NCBI RefSeq assembly: GCF_030506285.1
Contig: NZ_CP119422.1
Coordinates: 1,364,001-1,428,000, forward strand
Source: Catalinimonas niigatensis
Lineage (GTDB): Bacteria; Bacteroidota; Bacteroidia; Cytophagales; Cyclobacteriaceae
Direction: 5' to 3'
Length of the DNA stretch: 64,000 bases
A model generated the notes under the pieces. The model made no database searches. It saw only the letters and a list, made by a program, of their open reading frames with translations, and had not been told where the DNA came from. The translations under genes were made by a program, and so were the position numbers. This document shows positions 1 through 9,348 of the stretch, piece after piece. The first letter of the stretch is position 1; each line of letters opens with the position of its first letter.

Positions 1-635
1 TTTTATGATCCTAGCCACTTCTGGTCTTGATATTTGTATTCCACCTGAAGTTCAATGGCGATTTTTGGGCTTCCATATCTACTACGGCAGCCGCCCTTAC
101 TTTTCTGATAAATCTCTTTGATAAGCTTGAGCGCTTCTTGATTATCTATCTGCCTGGCAGATGGCTTTCTATTTAGCCCGCGGCGGCCGCAATGTTAATA
201 TCCGCTTCGGCTCAATTTGAAAACCTTGCACATCTTCTCAATGGCAAATAAATGATGGTATTCTCTCATGAATTGAAAGATTTGTCACCCCAGTGGACTG
301 CCGCTCTTGGAGAAGATGTTCACCGGGCCCGCCGGCGGCCTTTTTCTAAGATGTCACGCTCAATCTCCGCTTCTCTCAACTGTCTCTTAGTTTAGCAATC
401 TCTGCTTGTTCAGGTGACAATGATGGTTTACCATGACCTGAAAAACTACAATCTTTTCTCTGCTTGAATTGGGGCTGCCCCTCGCCTCTTTTCGAGCGAC
501 TTAAAAGGTTTATACGAATACCTAGTTCATCAGCTACTTTGCTGATGGGTTTACCTAATAAGTACAGCTCAACCGGGCCTCGGGGGCAGCCATTATATTA
601 AATTCCTTGTCGTATTGTCGTCTTTCTTTGTTCAT
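1..635 (-). pseudogene. Degenerate IS3-family transposase (OrfA and OrfB relic)
   Basis: Read on the minus strand from an ATG at 635, the sequence gives MNKERRQYDKEF, then LYLLGKPISKVADELGIR and LREAEIERDILEK. These match the helix-turn-helix and leucine-zipper layout of IS3-family OrfA. Further on, REYHHLFAIEKMCKVFKLS, then KPSARQIDNQEALKLI and RYGSPKIAIELQ match the start of OrfB. Several stops and frame changes interrupt both, and the DDE catalytic core is missing because the window edge cuts OrfB. The element cannot encode an active transposase. Family assignment rests on recognisable OrfA/OrfB phrases, not on a search. Several breaks coincide with short GC-rich insertions, described separately. 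Confidence 0.8.
178..587. repeat. GC-rich micro-insertions inside the IS3 relic
   Basis: Three blocks of almost pure G+C interrupt an otherwise AT-rich transposase relic: about 178-189 (CCGCGGCGGCCG), 324-339 (core GGGCCCGCCGGCGGCC) and 573-587 (core CGGGCCTCGGGGGC). Removing about 12-14 bases at each point restores a typical IS3 protein phrase, for example SRSGY followed by a W-L-N-R-K-P segment, or MA followed by VELYLLGK. The blocks are palindromic or nearly so. The expected uninterrupted sequence is inferred from the family, so exact lengths are approximate. Confidence 0.5.
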
Positions 636-657
636 GTCAACTAAGTTAAGTGATTGA

Positions 658-828
658 GACTTAACTTACTGTCAAGTCAAATCTAGCAGGTGCAGGATAA
701 CTAACAAGCTTATAGGAGCCTTTGCTTATATCTTTTTCCAATTGGAAGCCTTCTTTGTTGAAGTATTATACAACAGAGGTGTCAATGAAATTGAAACTGT
801 AGAAGGCTTTGGCGATACTGAATAACTT
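658..828 (+). pseudogene. Unidentified ORF fragment
   Basis: An open plus-strand frame ends at TAA 826-828 and reads LIGAFAYIFFQLEAFF and then YNRGVNEIETVEGFGDTE. The composition looks protein-like, with an amphipathic or membrane-prone helix followed by an acidic tail. There is no ATG in a sensible position, and the upstream part runs into the flank of the IS3 relic. It is probably the 3' end of a gene cut by the insertion sequence. I do not recognise the family. The following stretch, 829-1029, shows nothing convincing. Confidence 0.25.
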
Positions 829-1029
829 ATAATATATGTAGAAGACATTCACTAGGATGAATTTCTATAATTCAAGAATCTAGTATATTAATGTAACAAT
901 GATTAGAACTTCAAAACTGAGAAATGACATAAAAGTCCAGAATTAAAGAAAACAAGTTCTTAATAAAGTAAAATCAACTCTTCATTTCCAGAACTCTTCT
1001 TCCTCTAAATATATGACAGTCTGCTATAC

Positions 1030-2685
1030 TCAGTTTCTTCCTTTACTTTCCATCACCTCAAGATAAGCATTGAGAAACTTCTGATCATTTTCATCACTGT
1101 CGCCATATTTTGCCCGCAACTCCTGGAGCTTGGCGTGCATCATCTCCTGTACTTCAGCATATTCAGGATCATCATAGACACTATTCATTTCATTAGGATC
1201 TTTTTCCAGATCATAGAGTTCCCATTCGTCAATGTCATAGTAGAAGTGAATCAGCTTATAGCGATCAGTAGCCACTCCATAGTGCCTCTTGACCATATGT
1301 ACCGAGGGGTATTCATAATAGGTATAATACACCGCATCCCGCCACTCGTCTGTTTCACCACTCAGCAGTTTTCTGAAGGATTCACCCTGCATCTCTTCAG
1401 GTATGTCAATGCCTACATAATCCAGGAACGTAGGGGCAAAGTCCAGGTTTTGTACCAGTTTGTCTATGGTTGTTCCGGCTTCAATTTCTTTAGGATAACG
1501 GATCAGCAGAGGCGTACGAAAAGATTCTTCATACATAAAACGCTTGTCAAACCAGCCATGCTCTCCCAGATAGAAGCCCTGATCTGAAGTATACACTACG
1601 ATGGTATTTTCTGCCAGTCCATTTTCCTCCAGATAATCCAGTACCTCTCCTACGCCATCATCTACCGATTTGATGGTACGCAGATAGTCCTTTATATAAC
1701 GATTGTACTTCCACACCGCCACTTCTTTTTCTTTGGCTTTATCATTGGCAAAGGCTAACTCTCCGTTTGAGGCATAAGCTTCTTTAAAAGCTATGTTCTT
1801 CGGTTCATAGGCTGCCATCCACTGGTTTCGTTGTTCTTCGGTAAAACGTGCCAGTTCACGGGAAAAATCAGTACTGTCTCCGTTGGGGTCTACCAGCATC
1901 TTAAAATCATGTCCCCACATGGCATGTCCGTCTATTTCCATCTCCTGCTCTTTGGCAGCCCTGCCTCTTCCGGCATAGTCGGTATCATCGTCATAGTAAG
2001 TGAGCGGAGGGGTAAAGGTGGTATCATCATAGAGGGTCAGGTATTCAGGAGCAGGTTGCCAGTTTCTGTGGGGTGCTTTCTGATGGTAGAGCAGGCAAAA
2101 GGGTTTGTCTTTGTCCCGCATCTCAGTCAGCCATTTCAAAGCATATTCGGTCGTAATATCAGTCACATAACCTTCTATGCGCTGGGTTTCCCCGTTGATG
2201 AGAAAGTCAGGGTTGTAGTAATGTCCCTGTCCGGGCAGTACCATGGAGTAGTCAAAGCCCTGGGGCAGGCCATCCAGGTGGATCTTACCGATCATGGCGG
2301 TCTGGTAGCCGTTGGCCTGTAGCATTTTCGGAAAGTTGTCCTGGTCCCAGTTGAAGGGCTGTACGTTGTCCACTTTTCCATTGACAAAACTATGTTTACC
2401 GGTGAGCATCACTGCCCGGCTGGGTGCGCAGATGGAGTTGGTGACAGTAGCCCGGGTAAAGATTGCCCCTTCCTGAGCAATTCTGTCAATATTGGGTGTT
2501 TGGTTAAGCTCATGTCCGTAAGCGCTGATGGCCTGGTACGCATGGTCATCGCTCATGATAAAGATGATGTTGGGTGGACCGTCGTTTTGGGCAGGCTCTT
2601 CCTGGCTACTATTACAAGCTGAAGCCAAAACGATCCAGATACTGGCAGCGATCCATAGAAAGTCATTCTTTTTCAATTTCATCAT
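1030..2685 (-). CDS. Lipoprotein sulfatase (type I, formylglycine-dependent)
   Basis: 551 residues, the last gene of locus 1. A hydrophobic leader ends in ASAC with the lipidation Cys at 24, so the enzyme is probably anchored to a membrane or exposed at the surface. The formylglycine motif C-A-P-S-R begins at Cys86, and the first metal-binding Asp pair is in IIFIMSDDHAY. A second metal-binding segment, YTSDQGFYLGEHGW, is present. The YHQKAPHRNW segment resembles N-acetylglucosamine-6-O-sulfatase-like enzymes that act on glycosaminoglycans; I offer that as a tentative substrate class. It hydrolyses sulfate esters after Cys-to-formylglycine maturation, and no maturase gene is in the window. It starts 15 bp after the neighbouring sulfatase and is probably cotranscribed with it. 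Confidence 0.9.
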   Translation of the reverse strand: MMKLKKNDFLWIAASIWIVLASACNSSQEEPAQNDGPPNIIFIMSDDHAYQAISAYGHELNQTPNIDRIAQEGAIFTRATVTNSICAPSRAVMLTGKHSFVNGKVDNVQPFNWDQDNFPKMLQANGYQTAMIGKIHLDGLPQGFDYSMVLPGQGHYYNPDFLINGETQRIEGYVTDITTEYALKWLTEMRDKDKPFCLLYHQKAPHRNWQPAPEYLTLYDDTTFTPPLTYYDDDTDYAGRGRAAKEQEMEIDGHAMWGHDFKMLVDPNGDSTDFSRELARFTEEQRNQWMAAYEPKNIAFKEAYASNGELAFANDKAKEKEVAVWKYNRYIKDYLRTIKSVDDGVGEVLDYLEENGLAENTIVVYTSDQGFYLGEHGWFDKRFMYEESFRTPLLIRYPKEIEAGTTIDKLVQNLDFAPTFLDYVGIDIPEEMQGESFRKLLSGETDEWRDAVYYTYYEYPSVHMVKRHYGVATDRYKLIHFYYDIDEWELYDLEKDPNEMNSVYDDPEYAEVQEMMHAKLQELRAKYGDSDENDQKFLNAYLEVMESKGRN

Positions 2686-2700
2686 ATAAGTTGTTATTGT

Positions 2701-4179
2701 TTATAAGTCATCAATTCTTCCTGCTTCTCGTACATGTTGCCCTTTAATATTGAGCAGATCATCACCCAGGTCTTGCCGGGCTTGTGCTGCAATCTGATGG
2801 AGTTCCTGCACAATCTCCGGATAGGCATCCTGCACGTCGTAGCGCTCCCCGGGATCACGGCGCAGATCATAGAGAGCCAGTTCTGTTTTCACCTGTCCTG
2901 TTTTTCCGTCTACACCTCCTTTGCCCGGTTCAAACCCCACATAGGTGCGATGATCATGGGGAAAAACCAGTTTCCACTGATCTCTTCTGACCGCTTCCAA
3001 GGCATTCCCCTGATAGTAGTAATAGAAAATTTCTCGAGGTTTTGCTCCTTCTACTCCTTTCATCAAAGGCAAAATACTGACCCCATCAATTTTCTTCTCC
3101 GGCAAATCCACGCTCAGCATATCTGCAAAAGTGGGTAGAAAATCTATGGTAGAAGCCAGTTGATTGCTAACTGTTCCAGCAGGAATCTGGGCGGGCCAGC
3201 GCATGATACAGGGAACCCTTTGTCCTCCTTCAAAGCTGGTACCTTTTCCTTCTCTTAGCCCTCCGGTAGAACCGGCATGTTCGCCAAAGTTTAGCCAGGG
3301 ACCGTTGTCAGAAGTAAAAATGACTAGTGTATTTTCTGTTAAATCATATTGCTCAAGCGCTTTCATGATTTCACCTACTGACCAATCTATTTCCATGATT
3401 ACGTCACCGTACAGACCTTGTCCGCTTTTACCTTTAAACTTTTCGGATACTGCCAAAGGCACATGGGGCATGGAGTGGGGTACACACAAAAGGAAAGGTT
3501 GGTCTTTGTTCTTGTTGATAAAATCCACAGCACGTTCTGTGTAAATGGTGGTCAGTTCTGCCTGATCCTCCAGGTTTTCCAGGGTTTTCCAAACGGTATC
3601 TCCTGCCATCAGTGGCAGCTCCGGATAGCTGGCTTTGCGGGCATGGGTTTCTTCGGTGGCCAACTGCATATCGTACGTCCACTTCCACATATCGTTGGAA
3701 TAAGGCACACCCACATAATCATCAAAGCCTTGCTGCAAAGGCAGAAACGGTTTTAGATGCCCCAGGTGCCACTTGCCATAGATCGCCGTTTGATAATTTC
3801 CGGCGCGTTTTACTAGTTCGGCTATTGTTTCTTCGTCAGGGTTCAGGCCGTGTTTGGCATGCGGATTCAAGGCTCCACCTATACCAACACGGTTAGAATA
3901 ACAGCCGGTGAGGATGGCAGCTCGAGAAGCACTGCAAACAGCTTGTGCAACTTCAAAATTAGTAAAGCGCATTCCTTCGGCGGCCAGTTTGTCTAGATGA
4001 GGAGTCTGGTATTGTAAAGCGCCGTAGCTTCCTAAATCACCATAGCCCAAATCGTCAGCATAGATCAATACGATATTAGGTGGTTTTGTTTGCTTATTTT
4101 TTGCAAAACTTTCAGTTTGGAGGCAAAAAAAGATAAGCAGAATCAATAAAGAGAAAGTTGATTTATTATTCACTATCAT
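2701..4179 (-). CDS. Secreted arylsulfatase-like sulfatase
   Basis: 492 residues with a signal peptide probably cleaved after SFA at residue 26; there is no lipobox Cys. The catalytic motif is C-S-A-S-R at Cys82, the alanine variant of the formylglycine signature. The metal-site start VLIYADDLGYGD, the GKWHLGH motif and the later FTSDNGPW segment are all present, so the fold looks complete. It follows SusD of locus 1 after an 81-bp gap containing a stem-loop, and precedes the second sulfatase. The arylsulfatase A or galactosamine-6-sulfatase-like grade is inferred from the N-terminal pattern; the substrate cannot be read from the sequence. The lack of a lipid anchor, unlike the neighbour, suggests a periplasmic location. 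Confidence 0.9.
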   Translation of the reverse strand: MIVNNKSTFSLLILLIFFCLQTESFAKNKQTKPPNIVLIYADDLGYGDLGSYGALQYQTPHLDKLAAEGMRFTNFEVAQAVCSASRAAILTGCYSNRVGIGGALNPHAKHGLNPDEETIAELVKRAGNYQTAIYGKWHLGHLKPFLPLQQGFDDYVGVPYSNDMWKWTYDMQLATEETHARKASYPELPLMAGDTVWKTLENLEDQAELTTIYTERAVDFINKNKDQPFLLCVPHSMPHVPLAVSEKFKGKSGQGLYGDVIMEIDWSVGEIMKALEQYDLTENTLVIFTSDNGPWLNFGEHAGSTGGLREGKGTSFEGGQRVPCIMRWPAQIPAGTVSNQLASTIDFLPTFADMLSVDLPEKKIDGVSILPLMKGVEGAKPREIFYYYYQGNALEAVRRDQWKLVFPHDHRTYVGFEPGKGGVDGKTGQVKTELALYDLRRDPGERYDVQDAYPEIVQELHQIAAQARQDLGDDLLNIKGQHVREAGRIDDL

Positions 4180-4199
4180 ATTTTTAAATTAATAGAAAA

Positions 4200-4237
4200 A
4201 GAAAGCCTATACTATATGAATAAGTATAGAGCTTTCT
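4200..4237 (-). promoter_or_regulatory. Stem-loop between susD and sulfatase, locus 1
   Basis: Arms at 4200-4213 and 4223-4237 pair over 14 positions with one bulged base (AGAAAGC-CTATACT against AGTATAG-A-GCTTTCT) around a 9-nt loop. It lies 23 nt beyond the SusD stop and about 20 nt before the sulfatase start. There is no U-run directly after it on the transcribed strand, so mRNA processing, 3'-end protection of the susCD part or partial attenuation are likelier than full termination. Confidence 0.55.
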
Positions 4238-4260
4238 GATTTATCATCATGAATGGCCGA

Positions 4261-5754
4261 CTAATAGCCAGGATTTTGTTGAAGATCAGCATTCAAATCC
4301 ACTTCCCTTTGAGGTATAGGCATGAGCACCATATGATCCTGAATATTTTGAGCGATTTCCACTTTGTTACTTTCAGCTACAGATGCTTCATAAGCTGCAT
4401 GTTCTTTCATTCTTTGAATGAATCTACCTGTGCGTACCAGGTCAAACCACCGATGCCCTTCCATGGCTAACTCCAGCCTTCTTTCTAACCAGACAGCCGT
4501 TCTGAAATCCTCCACGGATAAGTTTGCATAATTTTGATCGGTAGAATTAAAAGCACGTTCTCTAACCCTGTTCAACACATCAAGTGCTTTTGGAGTCTGC
4601 CCGATTTCATTCAGGGCTTCAGCATACATCAACAAGGCATCTGCATAACGGATCACATGCATATTGGCATCACTGTTGGCAGGATTAGTTTCTCCCTCCT
4701 CCCAGTATTTGGTGAAAATAGGAATAGAAGATGTGTGAACCGTACCATCAATCAAACTCACAAAATCAGTTGTAAAGGTGGCGGCTTTTCTTTCGTCCTC
4801 ATCGGAAAATCGGTCGTATAAATCACGTGTAGGAATATCCGCTTCGTTGGAATTGGTGAGGCCCAATACCCCAAACCCTCCGGGCAGTGAATACTTAGGC
4901 CCCTGCAGAATCATGGCAGAATTACCATTACCAGGAGGGTCCATGAATTCAATGGCAAATACCATTTCCATACCATTCTCTGTACCAGCTTCCCAGTTAT
5001 CGCCAAAATTATCATGCAGACCATAGCCGTAGCTACCTTCGTTTTCCAACACTTCCGCCAGTTTGTCTGCAGCTTTTTGGTATTCATGCATCGTTAAATA
5101 CACTTTGCCCAACAAAATTTTGGCTGCACCTTTTGTTGCCCTACCTATGTCTTTATCACTGTAGGAGATAGGCAGACTTGTTTCCGCATCCATCAAATCC
5201 AGAATAATCTGCTCATATACTTCAGCTGCGGGGTTACGAGCGCCCATCGCATCTTCTACAGTTTCCAGTTGTAAGATGATGGGCACATCACCATAAAAGC
5301 GCACCAGGTTAAAATAATATAAGGCCCGAAGAAATTTTGCCTCAGCCACTAGGCGGTTTCTTAAAGTTTCATCCATATTGATGTTAGGGATATTTTGTAT
5401 AGCTGTATTGGCTCTTGCTATTCCTGAGTAGTTACGTTCCCACATCTCTCTGGTAAACTGATTTTCAGAGGTGTGACGTAGATACTCCAGGTTCTGTAGA
5501 AACTGATTGGGCATACCTAATCCATTCTTTTCATCATCTGTTGGCAGTGCATTTAATATAAATATATGCCGTTCATAGATATCGTATAGTTGCTGATACA
5601 CAGCTGCTACGGCAGCTTCAGCATCCGTTTTGCTACTATAAAAATTATCAATGACAAAGCGGTCTTCAGGAGATTCTTTTAAAAACTCTTCTGTACAGGA
5701 TGCCAGAAAACTGACTCCTATGAATAGAAAAAGAGATAAATATATGTTTTTCAT
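4261..5754 (-). CDS. SusD/RagB-family glycan-binding lipoprotein (locus 1)
   Basis: 497 residues. The leader ends in FLASC with the lipidation Cys at 20. TPR-like helical repeats typical of SusD are visible (AEAKFLRALYYFNLVRFYGD, then KILLGKVYLTMHEYQKAA). The C-terminal RagB-type half contains RYADALLMYAEALNEIG and RRLELAMEGHRWFDLVRTG, a hallmark of the family. It forms the lid over the SusC transporter encoded immediately upstream (16-bp gap) and captures oligosaccharides at the cell surface. The ligand is unknown; the adjacent sulfatases suggest a sulfated glycan. Length and ending (QQNPGY) are normal for the family. Confidence 0.95.
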   Translation of the reverse strand: MKNIYLSLFLFIGVSFLASCTEEFLKESPEDRFVIDNFYSSKTDAEAAVAAVYQQLYDIYERHIFILNALPTDDEKNGLGMPNQFLQNLEYLRHTSENQFTREMWERNYSGIARANTAIQNIPNINMDETLRNRLVAEAKFLRALYYFNLVRFYGDVPIILQLETVEDAMGARNPAAEVYEQIILDLMDAETSLPISYSDKDIGRATKGAAKILLGKVYLTMHEYQKAADKLAEVLENEGSYGYGLHDNFGDNWEAGTENGMEMVFAIEFMDPPGNGNSAMILQGPKYSLPGGFGVLGLTNSNEADIPTRDLYDRFSDEDERKAATFTTDFVSLIDGTVHTSSIPIFTKYWEEGETNPANSDANMHVIRYADALLMYAEALNEIGQTPKALDVLNRVRERAFNSTDQNYANLSVEDFRTAVWLERRLELAMEGHRWFDLVRTGRFIQRMKEHAAYEASVAESNKVEIAQNIQDHMVLMPIPQREVDLNADLQQNPGY

Positions 5755-5770
5755 AATTTCAGCTTTTAGG

Positions 5771-8700
5771 TTATTGAATGTTCATCTTTACACCTGCCAT
5801 AAAAGTTCTGGACTGAGGATAACCACCAAAGTCCTCACCCATTTCAAGGTTACTAGCTCCTCTATAACTTACTTCTGGGTCATAGCCTGAATAGTCTGTA
5901 AAAGTAAGCAGGTTCTGAGCAGTTAAATAAAGTTTGAGTCCACTGATTGCCTGTACATTCATGTTAGGGAAAGTATAGGCCAGGGTTAAAGTTTTGACCT
6001 TTAGATAAGAACCATCTTCTATATAGGCATCGCTGAAAACGGCAGAGCGATTGGTCGTAGCCACTGGATATACGTTACTAGGATTTTCTGGAGTCCATCG
6101 GTTGACCAGATCGGCATATACATTTTGTCCTCCCGAGGGTAACTCAAGTTCAATAGCATTGTAATTGAAGAGGTCATTACCATAAGAGTATTGCATAAAC
6201 ACATTCAATTCAATCCCACGGTAGGAAAACGTATTGGTAAATCCTCCGAAGAAATCAGGATTTGGATTACCAATCACGGCTCTGTCATAGGTAGCATTTA
6301 CTAATCCATCTGGCTCACCAGTAGGACCACCAAGATCAACATAGCGCCTACCCCCTATCCAGTTGGTTGGGCTATTCGGACCAGCATCCAATTCTCCCTG
6401 ATCCTGAAATATGCCATCAAACATATACCCATAAAACAAGCCTATTGGCTCTCCCACGATCAGCCGGTGAACTGATCCGGTTTTCAGGTGACCGTCTCCT
6501 CCGCCAACATCTTTATAATCTTCTCCACCCAGTTCTAAAATTTTGTTGCGGTTAAAAGAAATGTTAAAAGCTGAAGTCCAATTGAGACCTCCTCCAGCAA
6601 GTAAATCGGCCTCAATGGAGAGCTCTACCCCCTGATTTTGCAGACTGCCAATATTTTGGAGGGAAGAGGCAAAACCAGAGACATAAGGCACGGCCACATC
6701 ATAGATCAGGTCAGTGGTCTTCTTGTGATAATAGTCTGTGGTAAATCTTAATCGCTCATCCCAAAAGCCGAAATCTAACCCAATGTCAAATTGAGAAGTT
6801 TTCTCCCATTTTAAATCAGGATTGGGAATCTTGTTGGGATAAAAACCCGTCACCAATGATCTGCCCAAGGTGTATGTGGTGTTGGTTAATGTGGGAAGAG
6901 AGTTGTAGAGGCCAATCTCTTGGTTTCCAGTAACTCCATAGCTTACCCTCATCTTCAGATTTGAAAAAAGATTCATATCCTGAATAAAGTCTTCTTCAAT
7001 CAACCTCCAGGCTACTGCTCCGGAAGGAAAAAAGGCGTACTTGTTATTGGCTCCAAAGCGAGAAGAACCGTCAATGCGGGAGTTAAAGGATAGAAGATAC
7101 TTTTCGTTGATATTGTAGTTGATTCTTCCCAGATAGGAAACCAGGCTCCAGTCTTCTCTAGACGATGTGGGCTGATTGTAAATCGCTCCAGATCCTAATG
7201 CATTTTCCTCCAGTACATTGTTTACAAATTCCTGGGAAGATGCTGACAGGTCCTCAAAAATATTCTGCTGAAAAGTGATTCCACCGAGCACTGAAAGGGA
7301 ATGACCTTGTGCTAATTGTTTATCCCATCTTAAGGTGTTCTCATTCAGCCAGTTAGTAGTATAGCCACCTCTGACTATAGCACTCGCCACACCGCCCGAT
7401 TCAAAGATATTAGAGGGCACAAAGGTATCAAATTTGGTATTCACAAGGTCAGTACCGAATGAAACTTTAGCCGTAAGACCTTCCAGAAACTCCCATTCAC
7501 CATAAATATTTCCTAACAGACGAAGCATGGTACTCTCCCTGACCTGTTCTTTGGCAGTAGCCACCGGGTTGGCCAGAATAATTCCAGGAGTGTTAACCGG
7601 AGTATAATCTCCCAAAGCTTCGTTTTCATATACTGGTAACACTGGATTGAACTTCATAGCCGTAGTAACTACTCCCCCGGTACCGCCAGCATCTGTACGT
7701 ACAGCATTAGAATTAGTCCTGCTTACATTCAGGTTGGTTCCTATTTTTACGTTATCCAAAATGTTACGGGTTATATTTATTCTGCCGGAATACCTTTTGA
7801 ATCCAGAATTAATGATCACTCCTTGCTGGTCAAAGTAATTGGCAGAAATTGAGTAATTGGTTTTCTTATCGCCTCCTGAGAACGAAAGCTGATAATTTTG
7901 AATGGGGGCTGCCTGGAAAACCTCATCCTGCCAGTTGGTTCCTTCAGGGTTTGCACGTAATTCATCCATTTTAGCATTATCATATACCGGAGCCAAACCA
8001 TCATTTGTATAGGCTTCGTTGACCAATTCGGCATACTGCAATGCATTCATCACATCTATTTGCTTTACTACGTTCTGGCTACCATAATAAGCATCAAAAG
8101 TAATCTGATCTCTACCCTCTTTACCGCTTTTGGTCGTAATCAATACTACACCATTGGCTGCACGAGCTCCATAAATAGCTGTTGCTGAAGCATCTTTCAA
8201 GATTTCAATGGATTCAATGTCAGCAGGATTGATAGTAGCAAGGCCACTCATTTGGGCATTCCCCCCCGTATTGCCGTAACCTGAACCATTATATATCGGA
8301 AATCCATCAATTACATATAAAGGTTCATTACCTCCCTGCAGTGAGCTAGAGCCGCGAATTCGGATGGAAGCTACGGCACCTGGCATGCCAGAGGTCTGGG
8401 TCACCATTACCCCGGATGCTCTGCCTACCAGCCCCTGGTCAATGGAAGTAAAAGGAGCTTCCTGAATTTCACTGGCTTTGATAGAAGATACTGCTCCGGT
8501 CAGGTTACTTTTCTTTTGGGTACCATAGCCAACCACTACAATTTCTTCCAATGATTTAACATCAGGAGCCATACTTATGTTGATCTCTGTTTGGTTACCT
8601 ACAGCTACTTCTTGCGTTAGGAATCCAATGGAGCTGAATACCAGTACACTTTCTGTATCAGGCACTTCTATTTTAAAGTTGCCATCTACATCGGTTACTG

Positions 8701-9202
8701 TACCGGTTGTAGTCCCTTTCACCAGCACGTTGACACCTGGAAGTCCTTCACCATCTTCATCGGAAGTCACCTTTCCTGTAATGCTGATTCTCATACTCAC
8801 GATTTTTTCTTCTACCGTATTTTTTTCATTAAGTTCTAGCTTACCTACATGGATATACTCATTGACTCTTTTGAACTTCAGAGAAGTAAGTTTAGAGATT
8901 TCACGCAGCACATTGGCTAGTGAAGCATTTTCGGCATCCAAACTGATGCTTTGCCTGAGATCAATCAGTTTTTCATTATAGGCAAAAGAAAATCCGGTCT
9001 CTTTACTGATGGTTTGAAATACATCCTTAATCCGCTGATTTTGAGCATCTATTGAAAGGTATATATCTTCTATGCTTCTTTTGTCACGCTGTGCATGAAG
9101 ATCGTTAGCCACCAAAATGCAAGATAGTGCAGATTGTAAAATGAGTCCCAACAGGACATGTCTGCCCCAGGAGGGCAGGTGAGAGTAAAAAATTCGTTTC
9201 AT
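5771..9202 (-). CDS. SusC/RagA TonB-dependent transporter with STN signalling domain (locus 1)
   Basis: About 1143 residues. I place the start at the ATG at 9202; a GTG one codon earlier is possible. Domain order: signal segment (about 1-38), STN domain (about 47-118), carboxypeptidase-regulatory-like beta-sandwich starting at ISITGKVTSDEDGEG (about 140-212), the EEIVVVGYGTQ motif, plug (about 230-345) with AAIYGARAANGVVLITTKSG, and a 22-strand-type barrel ending in AGVKMNIQ. It imports oligosaccharides across the outer membrane using TonB energy, together with the SusD that follows. The STN domain is the part that contacts FecR in the periplasm, so ligand uptake should signal to the FecR and sigma genes just upstream. 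No disruption is seen. Confidence 0.95.
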   Translation of the reverse strand: MKRIFYSHLPSWGRHVLLGLILQSALSCILVANDLHAQRDKRSIEDIYLSIDAQNQRIKDVFQTISKETGFSFAYNEKLIDLRQSISLDAENASLANVLREISKLTSLKFKRVNEYIHVGKLELNEKNTVEEKIVSMRISITGKVTSDEDGEGLPGVNVLVKGTTTGTVTDVDGNFKIEVPDTESVLVFSSIGFLTQEVAVGNQTEINISMAPDVKSLEEIVVVGYGTQKKSNLTGAVSSIKASEIQEAPFTSIDQGLVGRASGVMVTQTSGMPGAVASIRIRGSSSLQGGNEPLYVIDGFPIYNGSGYGNTGGNAQMSGLATINPADIESIEILKDASATAIYGARAANGVVLITTKSGKEGRDQITFDAYYGSQNVVKQIDVMNALQYAELVNEAYTNDGLAPVYDNAKMDELRANPEGTNWQDEVFQAAPIQNYQLSFSGGDKKTNYSISANYFDQQGVIINSGFKRYSGRINITRNILDNVKIGTNLNVSRTNSNAVRTDAGGTGGVVTTAMKFNPVLPVYENEALGDYTPVNTPGIILANPVATAKEQVRESTMLRLLGNIYGEWEFLEGLTAKVSFGTDLVNTKFDTFVPSNIFESGGVASAIVRGGYTTNWLNENTLRWDKQLAQGHSLSVLGGITFQQNIFEDLSASSQEFVNNVLEENALGSGAIYNQPTSSREDWSLVSYLGRINYNINEKYLLSFNSRIDGSSRFGANNKYAFFPSGAVAWRLIEEDFIQDMNLFSNLKMRVSYGVTGNQEIGLYNSLPTLTNTTYTLGRSLVTGFYPNKIPNPDLKWEKTSQFDIGLDFGFWDERLRFTTDYYHKKTTDLIYDVAVPYVSGFASSLQNIGSLQNQGVELSIEADLLAGGGLNWTSAFNISFNRNKILELGGEDYKDVGGGDGHLKTGSVHRLIVGEPIGLFYGYMFDGIFQDQGELDAGPNSPTNWIGGRRYVDLGGPTGEPDGLVNATYDRAVIGNPNPDFFGGFTNTFSYRGIELNVFMQYSYGNDLFNYNAIELELPSGGQNVYADLVNRWTPENPSNVYPVATTNRSAVFSDAYIEDGSYLKVKTLTLAYTFPNMNVQAISGLKLYLTAQNLLTFTDYSGYDPEVSYRGASNLEMGEDFGGYPQSRTFMAGVKMNIQ

Positions 9203-9242
9203 CACTTAGGTTGTATTAGTAGAAAATTGTATTCATAATATT

Positions 9243-9277
9243 CCTGATGCATCCATTGATAATTTTCATCCATCAGG
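9243..9277 (-). promoter_or_regulatory. Inverted repeat between fecR and susC, locus 1
   Basis: CCTGATG at 9243-9249 pairs with CATCAGG at 9271-9277 across a 21-nt loop, inside the 146-bp gap between FecR and SusC. A comparable but stronger stem-loop lies in the same position in locus 2. It may be an operator or an RNA element of the susC leader. The stem is short, so chance is not excluded. Confidence 0.3.
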
Positions 9278-9348
9278 CTTCAATGCTTAGGCTCATCGCC
9301 CATCTAACTAACTGCTATCAAAGTACATAGGCTCTTTGGTTTTAATGG

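Noticed and set aside
1135-9000. Many plus-strand open frames opposite the sulfatase, SusD and SusC genes
   Set aside because: They lie antisense to clear genes, have unlikely composition and show no recognisable family; they are shadows.
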